From the NCBI GenBank assembly GCA_955652395.1, contig CATPBJ010000192.1, positions 1 through 35,983 on the forward strand: 35,983 bases of DNA, read 5' to 3'. This DNA is from an uncultured Terriglobales bacterium (GTDB lineage Bacteria > Acidobacteriota > Terriglobia > Terriglobales > Acidobacteriaceae). Position 1 is the first letter of the stretch. Each line of letters opens with the position of its first letter. Shown here piece by piece: positions 1-8,456 of this stretch. The position numbers were made by a program, and so were the translations under genes. The notes beneath the pieces were generated by a model that had not been told where the DNA came from, made no database searches, and saw only the letters and a program-made list of their open reading frames with translations.

Positions 1-30
1 ACTAGCATAAGTAATGGACTTGAGATAGGC

Positions 31-385
31 ATGGTCACCGGACGCCCTAAGCCTTCCCTGATCCTTGCCCCGGACGAGCAAACCCAACTTCGCGGCCTCG
101 CCACTTCCCGCACCCTGCTCCACGCTCTGGTGGCTCGTGCCCGAGTGGTGCTGTGGTCGGCGGAGGGGCAAAGCAATACCCAGATCGCCCGTCCCGTCGT
201 CTGCGCTGGAGAAATGCCACCGTGGGCAAGTGGCGGCAGCGTGTTGTCGAGCACCGTCTGGCTGGACTTTATGACGAACTGCGTTCCGGTCGGCCCCGTA
301 GCATCGACGATGAGCAAATTGCTGTCTTGCTCAAGCGCACGCTCTCCCGCAAGCCAGTGGACAGCACGCACGGGAGCATCCGGCA
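31..385 (+). pseudogene. IS630-family transposase, N-terminal remnant
   Basis: The first frame opens with MVTGRPKPSLILAPDEQ, the usual start of IS630-type transposases. It continues through the helix-turn-helix part (AEGQSNTQIA) to about base 195. The matching continuation (RRLRWRNATVGKWRQRVV, then DELRSGRPRSIDDEQ and KPVDSTH) is in another frame, so a frameshift lies near 188-200. There CGTCC looks duplicated relative to the expected IAR-RLRW join. After about base 383 the similarity stops: the DDE catalytic domain is absent. Intact members are about 340-370 aa. This is a dead fragment of an insertion sequence; no terminal repeat was recognised at its left end. Confidence 0.8.
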
Positions 386-508
386 CCCTCAAGACCATCC
401 TCTCGTCTGCTTCGAGCCATCAAGTTCAGGCTATTACCATCATTACATTCGCCGCGATGATTATTGCTGGATTACCTCTGATCATTGTTAGACTTGATTG
501 GGATGTGT

Positions 509-1006
509 ATGAAATTTCAAAGAGTGGCGACGATCGTTGTCCTGCTGTGCATGCTCAGGTTGCCGGCTTGGCCACAAGATCAGGAAAAAGGAAACCGAGT
601 ACTCACCGAGACAAAGCTCCAAGTCTTTTTCTCTGAACTGGAAACGCAATGGCTTAAAGCAGTTCAAGGAAAAGATACGGCCGCTCTGAATCGTATTGTC
701 TCGGACCAGTTTCATCTACGGACATCTACACCACCTGGTAATCTCATCCCTCGCGAGGCGTGGCTACTGGAGGTTTTTGGCCAAAAACTACTATCCTTCC
801 GCTTGCGGCAAGTGGCGGTGCGTGAACTTAGCCCTACGATTGCAGTCGTCAGTTTCGTCCAGACCGAGATGTACCAACAGTCTGCCACGCCCCAAACTAG
901 AGACCAGTTCGTCGTGGACATATGGATCAACAACGGCAGCGGAGACAACTGGCGATGTACGGACCGCTATTTTTCGGACGTAAAAGGCCTCCCTGCGCAA
1001 AGGTAA
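509..1006 (+). CDS. secreted NTF2-like (DUF4440/SnoaL-type) protein
   Basis: This is a 165-aa protein with an N-terminal signal peptide (MKFQRVATIVVLLCMLRLPAWPQ). A short cystatin/NTF2-like domain follows: an N-terminal helix with ELETQWLKAVQGKDTAALNRIV, the aromatic/acidic core FHLRTSTP, and C-terminal strands ending in a DRYFSDV segment. In DUF4440 proteins this fold forms a small cone-shaped pocket; most have no known substrate. I start it at ATG 509, which gives a compact signal peptide; ATG 503 and an upstream start at 485 are alternatives. The ribosome site is weak. The protein is probably exported to the periplasm. A second protein of the same class and length lies at 32839-33336. The function is unknown. 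Confidence 0.7.
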   Translation: MKFQRVATIVVLLCMLRLPAWPQDQEKGNRVLTETKLQVFFSELETQWLKAVQGKDTAALNRIVSDQFHLRTSTPPGNLIPREAWLLEVFGQKLLSFRLRQVAVRELSPTIAVVSFVQTEMYQQSATPQTRDQFVVDIWINNGSGDNWRCTDRYFSDVKGLPAQR

Positions 1007-1117
1007 AAACCGCATACCTGAACTCTATTCGCTTGGCTGCGTCGGATCGGGCGGAGTGTCCCGAGGGTGGACATAGGGACGGGAGCCGTCGAGGGCTCTC
1101 TGCAACTCACGAGGGAG

Positions 1118-1903
1118 TTACAGCGGATGCAGTTCGACCGCCATCCAGATGCAATCCGTGTCGGCGTAATAGCGGTGCCATGGATACCTGAAGCTACGGT
1201 CCTCTCCGACTGTGAAGAACGGGTCATGAGTAAATCCTGGGGGCATCATTACGTCTTCGTACAGTGTTTCCTGGTTGTTCTCCCGAAACTTCTGCATGTG
1301 ACCTGTGCCCAGGATCTGGGTGTGTACTTCCAAAAATTGGTGTCCGGTGTGGATGGTGCAATCCGTCTCTTCGGGCGTATACCAGAGGTTCAGCTTGAGC
1401 CGGTATCGCCGCGGCGAAGGTGAAACCGAAGCCGCGCGAGTGAAGGCAGCGACTGGGTCGAGCTGTACGTCTCCGATGTCGTCCTGCGATGAGATATAGA
1501 GAGGAGTGCCTCGCGGAAACTTTGGATTGCGCTGACCGAACCACTCCCAGCCCAACGCGACTCCGCCAAGATTGGTGCGTTGCCGTAGGTGCAGTAAGGC
1601 GACGATTTCAGCGCTCTCAATCGTGCAATGCCGGAGGGCCGCGGATTTCCAGGGGACAATGGTCCCGCGATCTCCGCCGGCGCGGTAGCGCACCGCAGTG
1701 GTGGAGAGGTTCACAACGATTGCATCCTCAACCGGCATTTCACGTACTTCACTGACCAGGATGCTTTCGAACCACTCATTTGAAAATGAGAGGGTACGGC
1801 GTTGATTGGATTCAGGCATACGATTCTCCCCGAACATGCTGGGAGCTAACCCCGCGACGACGAACAGCTGGCCGGAATGCGACAGAAACGTGCGCCGATT
1901 CAT
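1118..1903 (-). CDS. Tat-type secreted protein of unknown function, cupin-like features
   Basis: This 261-aa protein begins with a twin-arginine style signal (MNRRTFLSHSGQLFVVAGLAP), which is why I start it at ATG 1903 rather than further upstream. I do not recognise a named family. The body is rich in beta strand. Its C-terminal half carries spaced histidines and acids (HTGHQFLEVHTQILGTGHM, a following YEDVMMPPGFTHDPF, then YPWHRYYADTD) that resemble the metal-ligand and loop pattern of a cupin barrel. This is a visual impression only. It is divergent from the TPP enzyme gene at 2113, and the roughly 210 bp between them must hold both promoters. Export in folded form through Tat would fit a cofactor-bearing protein. 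Confidence 0.6.
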   Translation of the reverse strand: MNRRTFLSHSGQLFVVAGLAPSMFGENRMPESNQRRTLSFSNEWFESILVSEVREMPVEDAIVVNLSTTAVRYRAGGDRGTIVPWKSAALRHCTIESAEIVALLHLRQRTNLGGVALGWEWFGQRNPKFPRGTPLYISSQDDIGDVQLDPVAAFTRAASVSPSPRRYRLKLNLWYTPEETDCTIHTGHQFLEVHTQILGTGHMQKFRENNQETLYEDVMMPPGFTHDPFFTVGEDRSFRYPWHRYYADTDCIWMAVELHPL

Positions 1904-2112
1904 GTTTAGCCCCGTCCCTGGAGGTCGGTCGGCGGGATTATACAACCACATACTCTGCTCCGCGCACTGGTCGTTTTATGCGAGGCGCATCCTGAGCTTG
2001 CGAAGCAATCGGGAAGGGACCGATTCCTACAGACTCCTCCACTTCGTTCGCTTCCCCCTTCCGCCGGGAGTAGAATGTTGCCGCATTCGAGAGGTCGGAC
2101 CAGGAGGACGAT

Positions 2113-3975
2113 ATGAAGCTCACCGCGGGACAGGTCATCGGAAAGGCTCTCAAAGAGTACGGAGTTCCTTATGTCGCTGGCCTGCCGGGGCACGGCAATT
2201 GGAGCATGATCGACGCCTTCAACGATCCGGTGTCGAAGATGCCCTTCATCCAGGTGATGCACGAGCAGAGCGCTGTGCACATAGCCGACGCGCACTACCG
2301 GGCCACTGGCCGACCCATTGTGGCTTGCACCTCGATCGGGCCGGGCGCCACCAACACCGTTATCGGACTCGCGACCGCGCACTGCGATTCGACAGCCCTG
2401 CTGCTCATTACGGGCAGCGCCGCCACCCACATGCGCGGACACGGCGTCATGCAGGAGCTCGATCGCTTCGCTTCGCCTGATTTTCCGCACATTGCATCGG
2501 CTGTGACCAAGCGCACTTTCGATGTCATCCGCGCCGATCAGGTGCCCTTCGTGATGCACCGCGCCTGGAATGCAATGTTGACCGGGCGCCCCGGCCCGGT
2601 GCATATGGAACTGCCGCTTGATGTGCAGGTGGAGACAACGGACATTGACGTTGCAGATCTCGACAAACGTCTGCCGGTGGGACAACCGCGAGCGGATGCC
2701 CAGGCGATCGAAGCCGCGATCAATCTCTTGCTCACTGCCAAGCGTCCCTGCATGGTCGTGGGCGGCGGAGCCATCACGGCCAATGCAAGTCCGGAGCTTA
2801 CCGCGCTGGTAGAGAAACTCGGCATTCCGGTGGTCTTCACCTGGAATGGCAAAGGCGCCATTGCCGAGGACAACCCGATGTGCGCCGGCACTGCCGGCTG
2901 GCCGGGATCGCTGCCGGGCAACCACACGGCCGCGAACGCTGACGTCGTGATGTCGCTGGGCTGCCGCTTCACCGATTGGTCGGCCTCGTCCTACCGCAAG
3001 GGTGTCACTTTCTCGATTCCGGATGCCAAGCTCATCCAGGTTGATATTGATCCGCGCGAGATCGGCAAGAACTATCCGGCTGAGGTCGGCATCGTGGCCG
3101 ATTGCAAACTGGCCCTTGCCGATATTCTGGCCGGCATCTCGGACGAGCAGGCTCGGAAAGCACGCGCGGCCAAAAGTTCCTACCTCAGCGACATCGAAGG
3201 GTTGAAGAACGATTGGGAAAAGAAGCTCGAGCGGCGTCGCTCGTACAGCGGCATCCCAACCACGATGCTGCGCACTTTGCAGGAGTTGCGCAAGGTGCTT
3301 CCCCGCCACGGCATTGTGACCGTGGGATCGGGACATCCGCAAAGCACGACCAAGCAGGCCTTCCCGGTTTACGAGCCACGAACTCACATCACCTCAGGGT
3401 CATTTTCATCGATGGGCTTCGCACTTCCGGCCGCCATCGGCGCTAAGCTGGCCAAGCCAGATGCACCGGTCGTGTGCATCATTGGCGACGGCGATTTCAT
3501 GATGTGTGTACAGGAACTCGCGGTCTGTGTGATGTACGACATCCCGGTCGTATTCCTGGTGCTCAATAATTCGGGATACATTTCGATTCGCGATGGCCAG
3601 AACTACCTCATGGGCCGCCAGGTTGGGTCCGAGTTCAACCATCACAGCAGCGACGGGCGACCTTACTCTGTCGATTTCGTAGCGCTGGCAAAGTCTTTCG
3701 GTTTCGGGGTGGCAGTCAAGGTGCAAGCGTCGGAGGACATTGGCTCGACCATTAAGCGAGCTCTCGACTCGAATGCACCCGCCCTGGTCGAGGTGCCGAT
3801 CACGCGAGATGTCTCGGTGGCGGCGGCGGAAGTTGTCGGCTGGTGGGATTTCCCGGTGCTGCCGACGGCATCGGACGCCGTCAAAGCGGATTACAAGGCG
3901 GGCTACGCGGCCGAACAACATCAGTGCTCGACCAGCGACCTCGAACTCACCGAACCTGTGTCGGCGGTAGGCTAG
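2113..3975 (+). CDS. thiamine pyrophosphate-dependent enzyme, acetolactate synthase-like
   Basis: This 620-aa member of the TPP enzyme family has three domains. The N-terminal Pyr domain carries the catalytic glutamate (E51 in VMHEQSA). The central domain runs from about 200 to 330 (PCMVVGGGAI, IQVDIDPREIG). The C-terminal PP domain has the TPP/Mg motif GDGD at 458-461, with the closing Asn pair at 485-486. It starts at ATG 2113 after a strong AGGAGG site. Family members carboligate or decarboxylate 2-oxo acids. The substrate here cannot be read from the sequence, and it does not align by eye with sulfoacetaldehyde acetyltransferase. It is followed after 37 bp by the HpsN-like dehydrogenase, so the two probably act in one pathway. 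It is slightly longer than typical IlvB (about 560-590 aa), with a C-terminal extension after residue 590. Confidence 0.85.
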   Translation: MKLTAGQVIGKALKEYGVPYVAGLPGHGNWSMIDAFNDPVSKMPFIQVMHEQSAVHIADAHYRATGRPIVACTSIGPGATNTVIGLATAHCDSTALLLITGSAATHMRGHGVMQELDRFASPDFPHIASAVTKRTFDVIRADQVPFVMHRAWNAMLTGRPGPVHMELPLDVQVETTDIDVADLDKRLPVGQPRADAQAIEAAINLLLTAKRPCMVVGGGAITANASPELTALVEKLGIPVVFTWNGKGAIAEDNPMCAGTAGWPGSLPGNHTAANADVVMSLGCRFTDWSASSYRKGVTFSIPDAKLIQVDIDPREIGKNYPAEVGIVADCKLALADILAGISDEQARKARAAKSSYLSDIEGLKNDWEKKLERRRSYSGIPTTMLRTLQELRKVLPRHGIVTVGSGHPQSTTKQAFPVYEPRTHITSGSFSSMGFALPAAIGAKLAKPDAPVVCIIGDGDFMMCVQELAVCVMYDIPVVFLVLNNSGYISIRDGQNYLMGRQVGSEFNHHSSDGRPYSVDFVALAKSFGFGVAVKVQASEDIGSTIKRALDSNAPALVEVPITRDVSVAAAEVVGWWDFPVLPTASDAVKADYKAGYAAEQHQCSTSDLELTEPVSAVG

Positions 3976-4012
3976 CCTCGTCAACGGCTCCAAGGTTTGA
4001 GAGGTGGCAACA

Positions 4013-5332
4013 ATGGCACGCCATTTAAAGACTGGTCGCACGCTGGAGCAGACCACCACTGAAGCGAAGAAAGTCCGCGACATCGTCACCGGCATTATTG
4101 AAGATGTCGAACGGCGTGGCGAGGCCGCTTTACGCGAGATTTCCGAAAAGTTCGACAAATGGAATCCCCCCGCGTTTCGGCTTTCGGAACAGGAAATCGA
4201 GGGGTGTCTATCCCGGCTCTCTCGGCGGAACATCGACGACATCAAATTCGCGCAAGCACAAGTACGCAACTTCGCCCAGGTGCAGCGGTCGTCGATGAAG
4301 GACGTCGAGGTCGAGACCCTGCCGGGGGTCGTTCTCGGCCATAAGAACATGCCGGTTGATTCGGTCGGGTGCTACGTTCCGGGCGGGAAATATCCGCTCG
4401 TGGCCTCCGCCCACATGAGCGTGGTGACCGCGAAAGTGGCAGGCGTGCCGCGCGTGATCGCGTCCTCGCCTCCTTATCATGGCCAGCCGAGTCCGGCGGT
4501 GGTCGCCGCCATGCACCTCGGCGGGGCGGATGAGATTTACTGTATGGGCGGCGTTCAGGCTATCGCCGCTATGGCACTAGGCACGAAGAGCATCGATCCG
4601 GTGTCGATGATCGTGGGGCCGGGCAACGCCTTCGTGGCCGAGGCCAAGCGTCAGCTCTTTGGTCGCGTCGGGATTGATCTGATCGCAGGGCCTACCGAGA
4701 CCTTGGTCATCGCAGATGAAACCGTTGACGGTGAGCTTTGCGCTACCGACCTCCTGGGTCAAGCCGAGCACGGATTCAACACGCCGGCTATCCTCCTCAC
4801 CACATCCGAGAAGCTCGCTCGCCAGACCATGGCCGAGGTGGAGCGCCTGCTTTCCATCCTGCCGACAGCCGAGCTGGCGTCCGTTTCCTGGCGGGACTAT
4901 GGGGAGGTAATCGTATGCGACTCCGATGAGGAGATGGTACGGGAAGGTGATCGCATTGCCTCCGAGCACGTCCAAGTCATGACTTGCGATCCGAACTACT
5001 TCCTTAAGAACATGAAGAACTACGGAGCGCTGTTTCTGGGCCCACGCACCAACGTGGCGTACGGAGATAAAGTGATCGGCACAAACCATACACTGCCAAC
5101 CGGCAAGGCAGCGCGCTATACAGGCGGCCTTTGGGTCGGCAAATTTATCAAGACCTGCACCTACCAGAAGGTGCTCACGGACGAGGCGTCGGCCATGATT
5201 GGCGAGTACTGCTCGCGTTTGTGCGTGCTTGAGGGCTTCTTGGCCCACGCCGAGCAAGCAAACATAAGGGTACGTCGCTACGGGGGTCGCAATGTCGCTT
5301 ACGCAGCCGCAGCAGAGCGGGGACTTGACTAG
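4013..5332 (+). CDS. histidinol dehydrogenase family protein, HpsN-like (sulfopropanediol 3-dehydrogenase type)
   Basis: This 439-aa NAD-dependent, zinc-type alcohol-to-acid dehydrogenase keeps the family's key residues: Q250 and H253 (QAEH), the catalytic pair E318-H319 (SEHVQ), D352 and C-terminal H412. After GTNHTLPT it has a [18 protein letters not shown] segment. From memory this is typical of HpsN, which oxidises 2,3-dihydroxypropane-1-sulfonate to sulfolactate, and not of true HisD. No his genes surround it, which supports a non-histidine role. I start it at ATG 4013, with AGAGG eight bases upstream; GTG 4004 is also in frame. It forms an operon with the TPP enzyme. The substrate remains an inference: sulfonate or another small diol/amino alcohol. 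Its TAG stop overlaps the left edge of a MITE-like element. Confidence 0.82.
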   Translation: MARHLKTGRTLEQTTTEAKKVRDIVTGIIEDVERRGEAALREISEKFDKWNPPAFRLSEQEIEGCLSRLSRRNIDDIKFAQAQVRNFAQVQRSSMKDVEVETLPGVVLGHKNMPVDSVGCYVPGGKYPLVASAHMSVVTAKVAGVPRVIASSPPYHGQPSPAVVAAMHLGGADEIYCMGGVQAIAAMALGTKSIDPVSMIVGPGNAFVAEAKRQLFGRVGIDLIAGPTETLVIADETVDGELCATDLLGQAEHGFNTPAILLTTSEKLARQTMAEVERLLSILPTAELASVSWRDYGEVIVCDSDEEMVREGDRIASEHVQVMTCDPNYFLKNMKNYGALFLGPRTNVAYGDKVIGTNHTLPTGKAARYTGGLWVGKFIKTCTYQKVLTDEASAMIGEYCSRLCVLEGFLAHAEQANIRVRRYGGRNVAYAAAAERGLD

Positions 5333-5444
5333 GAGCCCGTCCGAGTAATCAGTTGCGTGGCCACATATTGTGATTTCGATCTTCGAGAACCACAACCGCT
5401 TGTGCCCAAAGCTGCTGATTTTGCATTACTCGGACAAGCTCCTA
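5330..5444. repeat. MITE-like element with terminal inverted repeats and TA duplication
   Basis: The left end, reading from 5332 GGAGCCCGTCCGAGTAAT, is matched by the inverse of the right end (ATTACTCGGACAAGCTCC, 5425-5442), with two mismatches. Both ends are flanked by TA (5330-5331 and 5443-5444), the target duplication typical of IS630/Tc1-mariner type elements. The interior of about 75 bp has no coding capacity. The left TA is part of the TAG stop of the upstream dehydrogenase gene. Confidence 0.65.
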
Positions 5445-5445
5445 G

Positions 5446-5863
5446 ACTCCGGGCATTGGTTCCTTGACCAGCGACACCCGTCGTCTCCCGATGGGGAACA
5501 AATCGAGGCCGACTCTCGATCCGAGGGGATCGGCAACATCTACACGTAGAAGTACCTCGTCCGCAACCGATCATCGGCGCGTCTCGGGATTGGTCCCGAG
5601 TGCTAACCGGATGACGGGAATCCGGAAGTTGACCTTCCACGCAGGCTGGCTACCCGGATTACTTCCGGATTGCTGGCAATACGGGAGTCAACCGGTTCGG
5701 TCAACAAGCGGCGTCAGGCAGGATCTGTCCAGTTGAAGCCCGACAAGTCTTACCGGTGCACGCCCAATCACGCGCAAGGAGGGCTACGAATTCGGAGGGT
5801 CTTGGTTGGTGCAGCGCGCCGATTTCCATCAAGGAAGAATCCACCCCGCCAATGGTTAAACGG
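5446..5863. other. intergenic stretch, no gene recognised
   Basis: About 420 bp between the MITE-like element and the serine hydrolase remnant. The open frames here on both strands have no recognisable protein character and no convincing ribosome site. No RNA gene or repeat was seen. It is probably decayed sequence continuing from the adjoining pseudogene. Confidence 0.4.
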
Positions 5864-6160
5864 CTACTGTGCATTCGCGGGTGCCGCAGCTTCGAGGATG
5901 TCACCAACGGGTAGCTTGTCAGTGAGTGCGCTTGCACCCTCGACATGGTTGTTGGTTGTCGCAATCGCGACTACCAGAGCCTCATCGCGAAAGACAAGAA
6001 CCTTGTTGCCGCCAATGCCATACATTCCATAGGAAGGCAGAGAGCTTCCGCGAGAGTTGGAATGCCTTCATAAATAGCCGTAGGCTGTATCTTCCCGAGC
6101 GTTCCATTCACTTCTAAACGCACTCCACCGATCATCGCGCGAGAAAGGGCTTCCCTAGAC
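5864..6160 (-). pseudogene. class C beta-lactamase-like serine hydrolase, C-terminal remnant
   Basis: Read on the minus strand, the last 60 codons before TAG at 5864 give PSYGMYGIGGNKVLVFRDEA, then LVVAIATTNNHVEGASALTDKLPVGDILEAA. This is the usual C-terminal end of penicillin-binding-protein-like serine hydrolases (a GGNK-V-VFP-LDLVVV-TTTN type pattern). Just upstream, AYGYL is followed by an in-frame TGA (6068-6070) where a tryptophan is expected in this family. Beyond about 6160 the similarity fades. The SxxK and YxN active-site regions are absent, so it cannot be functional. Confidence 0.65.
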
Positions 6161-6283
6161 CAACAACTCGAGAGCGAATGCACGGACGACACTGAGATTC
6201 TTGACAGGTTTTCGGGGCGAGAGTACCGTTGCGCCGGTCTAGTCTAAGTACAAATTTCTCGAGCTCGCCGTCAGGAGGAGAGC

Positions 6284-6685
6284 ATGTTTTCCAAGCTAGT
6301 TGTCGGGATGTTTGTTTGTCTTGCTGTCCAGGCTTCTTTGGCACAGGACCCGACAAAGGTCGAGCCGAAGCATTACAAGTTGGCCTTTGAAAACGAATGG
6401 GTTCAGGTATTAAATGTCCACTATGGGCCTCACGAGAGGTCAGGAATACACGACCATCCCGGAGGCGTTGTGGTGATTCTCACCAACGGGCACCTCAGGT
6501 TCACCGATCAGAATGGAAAAACACAAGAGGTCTACGCAAACGCAGGCGAGTCCAGATGGTTCCCTCCGTTCAAGCACGAAGTCGAGAACTTGGGTGATAC
6601 CGCCTATAACGCAGTCTACATCGGGGTCAAGACCAGGCACGGCGCAGGAGCGTCAGCCAAGGCGGTTGTTGATGATCCGTTCTAA
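6284..6685 (+). CDS. small secreted cupin-domain protein
   Basis: This 133-aa protein has a cleavable signal peptide (to about ASLAQ, residue 20) followed by a single cupin barrel. Visible cupin features are the histidine cluster [10 protein letters not shown] near residue 50, the strand-turn [12 protein letters not shown], and the second motif around [13 protein letters not shown] near residue 95. The HxH and later His could bind a metal ion. It starts at ATG 6284 after a strong AGGAGGAG site. Single-domain cupins of this kind are often annotated only as cytoplasmic or periplasmic cupins; the ligand is unknown. Its 3' end overlaps the antisense kinase remnant by about 30 bp, and nothing around it suggests a pathway. 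Confidence 0.8.
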   Translation: MFSKLVVGMFVCLAVQASLAQDPTKVEPKHYKLAFENEWVQVLNVHYGPHERSGIHDHPGGVVVILTNGHLRFTDQNGKTQEVYANAGESRWFPPFKHEVENLGDTAYNAVYIGVKTRHGAGASAKAVVDDPF

Positions 6686-6934
6686 TTCCACTGGCTGATC
6701 GGGATTCAGGCGCACCGCTGACGTCAGCGTTCCATCCAGAATGGCTTTGAGGATGAGCACGGATGTATCGCCACGAAAGGGCAATATGCCCGTCGCCATC
6801 TCGTAGAGAACGACGCCGAATGAGAACAGATCGGTACGGGCATCCAATTCCTTGGCACGCGCGTGCTCGGACGACATGTAGGCGATGGCGCGGAGCGTAG
6901 AGCCTGGACTGGTCAGATGCTGCTCATCTACCAT
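6653..6934 (-). pseudogene. Ser/Thr protein kinase (PknB-type), catalytic-domain fragment
   Basis: The minus-strand frame carries subdomains VIII to X of a eukaryotic-like kinase: a [17 protein letters not shown] activation-segment end (family consensus GT.AYMSPEQA), [19 protein letters not shown] (family DxWSxG type), [16 protein letters not shown], and a closing LERIIN. The ATP-binding lobe, the HRD motif and the sensor region are all missing, and the frame ends after about 94 codons. The APE-type motif is also altered. It is a fragment of a large kinase gene of a kind abundant in Acidobacteriota, and it cannot be active. Confidence 0.8.
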
Positions 6935-6961
6935 CTCAACTACCGTGCTGGTAGAAGCGCG

Positions 6962-7052
6962 TTGCGTGTAGCCGCGCCTCTTCTGTCAGACAACGAGTGG
7001 GTGTTGACAATCAGCCAACTTCGGCCCGTTCGATTGCGCCGTGGCAGTCTGT
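6962..7052 (+). repeat. dispersed repeat, copy A (coding-like)
   Basis: This stretch aligns with 25697-25785 at roughly 80 percent by eye. In the plus frame both copies read LR(V/I)A(A/V)PLLSD(N/D)E and then, after a small indel in this copy, DNQPTSARSIAP. Most differences fall at third codon positions, which suggests both are remnants of a protein-coding sequence under past selection. No complete gene is visible here. Confidence 0.5.
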
Positions 7053-7397
7053 CCGATTTCCGCAGGCGGTAAATGACTCTCCGCAATTCGCGGACGCACC
7101 CGAGGGGCAAATTAAGGCAAGCGCTGGCTGTAGCGGTTCGAACTTAGTGCGTCGGTGTCGCCGCGCTGAGTAGGGCTCCTTCGGTGATCCTTTCTGCTCG
7201 TGGTGCCCGCGATACTTTCGACACCATGCCAAACTCAGTACGAAGCAGTCATGCAAGATGGTCGCCATACATAACCTGCACGAAGTACAACTGGTCTCAT
7301 AAATGGAGAGACTCCTCCCCTTCGCCGAGATCATAATTAGACTTGTGGGGGAAAACTGGGAACTGGTCAGCCCACGCTGACTGTAAGGTGGCAGGTC
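7053..7397. other. intergenic stretch, no gene recognised
   Basis: About 345 bp downstream of repeat copy A with no protein-like reading frame, tRNA or convincing hairpin. I see nothing supportable in it. Confidence 0.4.
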
Positions 7398-7760
7398 CTA
7401 TAGGCACGGAATGCGATTTCCGGTACCTTCTAAAAGCTCGGAATTCGAGAAGGCGCCGTTCTTAAGAACACTCGAACGATCGGAATGCCGGAAACGGGAG
7501 TCGTTGACGAACTTGCCCTCCCAAAGAATGCGTTGCTCAAGGCCATAAGAGGTTGTGTCGCTACCGACCCAGAACTGCCCGCTCGAATCAACGCCACCTT
7601 CGAGTGTACGATCTGGAAGAAGAATGGAAAGCCTTCCGTCAACTTGAGTTATGCGGAGTTGGCCTCCACCGACAGCACCCCCGGCGATGCCGTGATAATC
7701 CCACGTGTAGCAGCCCGTCCATCGAGAACCCTTGGCATTTCCCGCGGGTAGATTCAGCAC
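7398..7760 (-). CDS. hypothetical protein, possible 3' part of an interrupted gene
   Basis: An open frame of 120 aa that I do not recognise. It has a glycine-rich stretch (GIAGGAVGGGQLRI) and alternating strands (LRITQVDGRLSILLPDRTLEG, SGQFWVGSDTT), suggesting a small beta-rich domain. The only start at its head is GTG 7760, with no good ribosome site. The frame continues upstream, without a stop and with plausible protein, to a TAG at 7800-7802. Beyond that TAG the same frame is the membrane protein at 7800-8297. It is therefore either a separate small gene or the C-terminal domain of that membrane protein cut off by an amber codon. Confidence 0.4.
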   Translation of the reverse strand: MLNLPAGNAKGSRWTGCYTWDYHGIAGGAVGGGQLRITQVDGRLSILLPDRTLEGGVDSSGQFWVGSDTTSYGLEQRILWEGKFVNDSRFRHSDRSSVLKNGAFSNSELLEGTGNRIPCL

Positions 7761-7799
7761 TGAGGATTTCGATAAAGCGGCGAGTACCTCTAACCTCGA

Positions 7800-8297
7800 C
7801 TACACGATTGGGCCGTAATGAAAATATTCCACCACGCCGAGCGGAACGAAAATCAGGCAGCAACCGGCTAAGAGACGCAGCATGGAGGACGAAGGTGTTC
7901 GCGAAGTCGTGCCCATTCGGAAAGAAGCGGCGCTGAATACGCCCCCTACTCCGCCACCGACCAGAGCGGCAACAAAGAAAACCGCAGGAGCAAGCCACGA
8001 AGAAAATATGGCATCGGACCGAGCCAGGGCAGGAGCTAGTATTCCCAGCCTTGAACCTGAAACAAACCCAAAACGGATGAACTGCTGTGAATTCGTTGCT
8101 TTGAATTTTTCAAGAAACAACCACAACGCCTCGATCGCTCCGAGCGAGAGTGCTCCTGGTGCTGCGTCAATTAGGACGAAAAAGGCATAGAAATAAACTA
8201 CAGGAAAACACATCGCCGCGGCCACACCGGTCCAACGTCGCCCAAACAGGGCCGCACGAACGACGCTCCACGTGATACCTGCTCGAACGCTACCCAT
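7800..8297 (-). CDS. hypothetical integral membrane protein
   Basis: This 165-aa protein has about four hydrophobic segments: near residues 20-45 (a VVYFYAFFVLIDAA type stretch), around 90-125 (WLAPAVFFVAALVGGGVGGVF), and 140-160 (LLAGCCLIFVPLGVVEYF). It starts at ATG 8297 with a weak ribosome site. No family is recognised. It ends at TAG 7800, but the same frame stays open beyond the stop into the 7398-7760 frame, so it may originally have been a longer protein of about 300 aa with a soluble C-terminal domain. It is possibly a pseudogene. Confidence 0.5.
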   Translation of the reverse strand: MGSVRAGITWSVVRAALFGRRWTGVAAAMCFPVVYFYAFFVLIDAAPGALSLGAIEALWLFLEKFKATNSQQFIRFGFVSGSRLGILAPALARSDAIFSSWLAPAVFFVAALVGGGVGGVFSAASFRMGTTSRTPSSSMLRLLAGCCLIFVPLGVVEYFHYGPIV

Positions 8298-8456
8298 TTC
8301 GCCCCGATACTACTAGATCTCATAAATGCTTCTTCGGAGGTTGGCTCCCGTGAGCATTACTTCCAGATCGCCCGATATTCGGAATGACCCCAAAAAGGCG
8401 AGGTGTCCGCAACAAGTAGACATCGCCACTGCTTAGCACCGTTTCTCATTGCGCGA

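Noticed and set aside
1906-3387. 493-codon minus-strand frame antisense to the TPP enzyme
   Set aside because: Codon-complement shadow; the plus strand holds a complete conserved enzyme with all motifs.
4013-5332. Authentic histidine-biosynthesis hisD
   Set aside because: The fold and catalytic residues fit the family, but the [12 protein letters not shown] segment and the TPP-enzyme partner point to the HpsN-like branch, and no other his gene is nearby.
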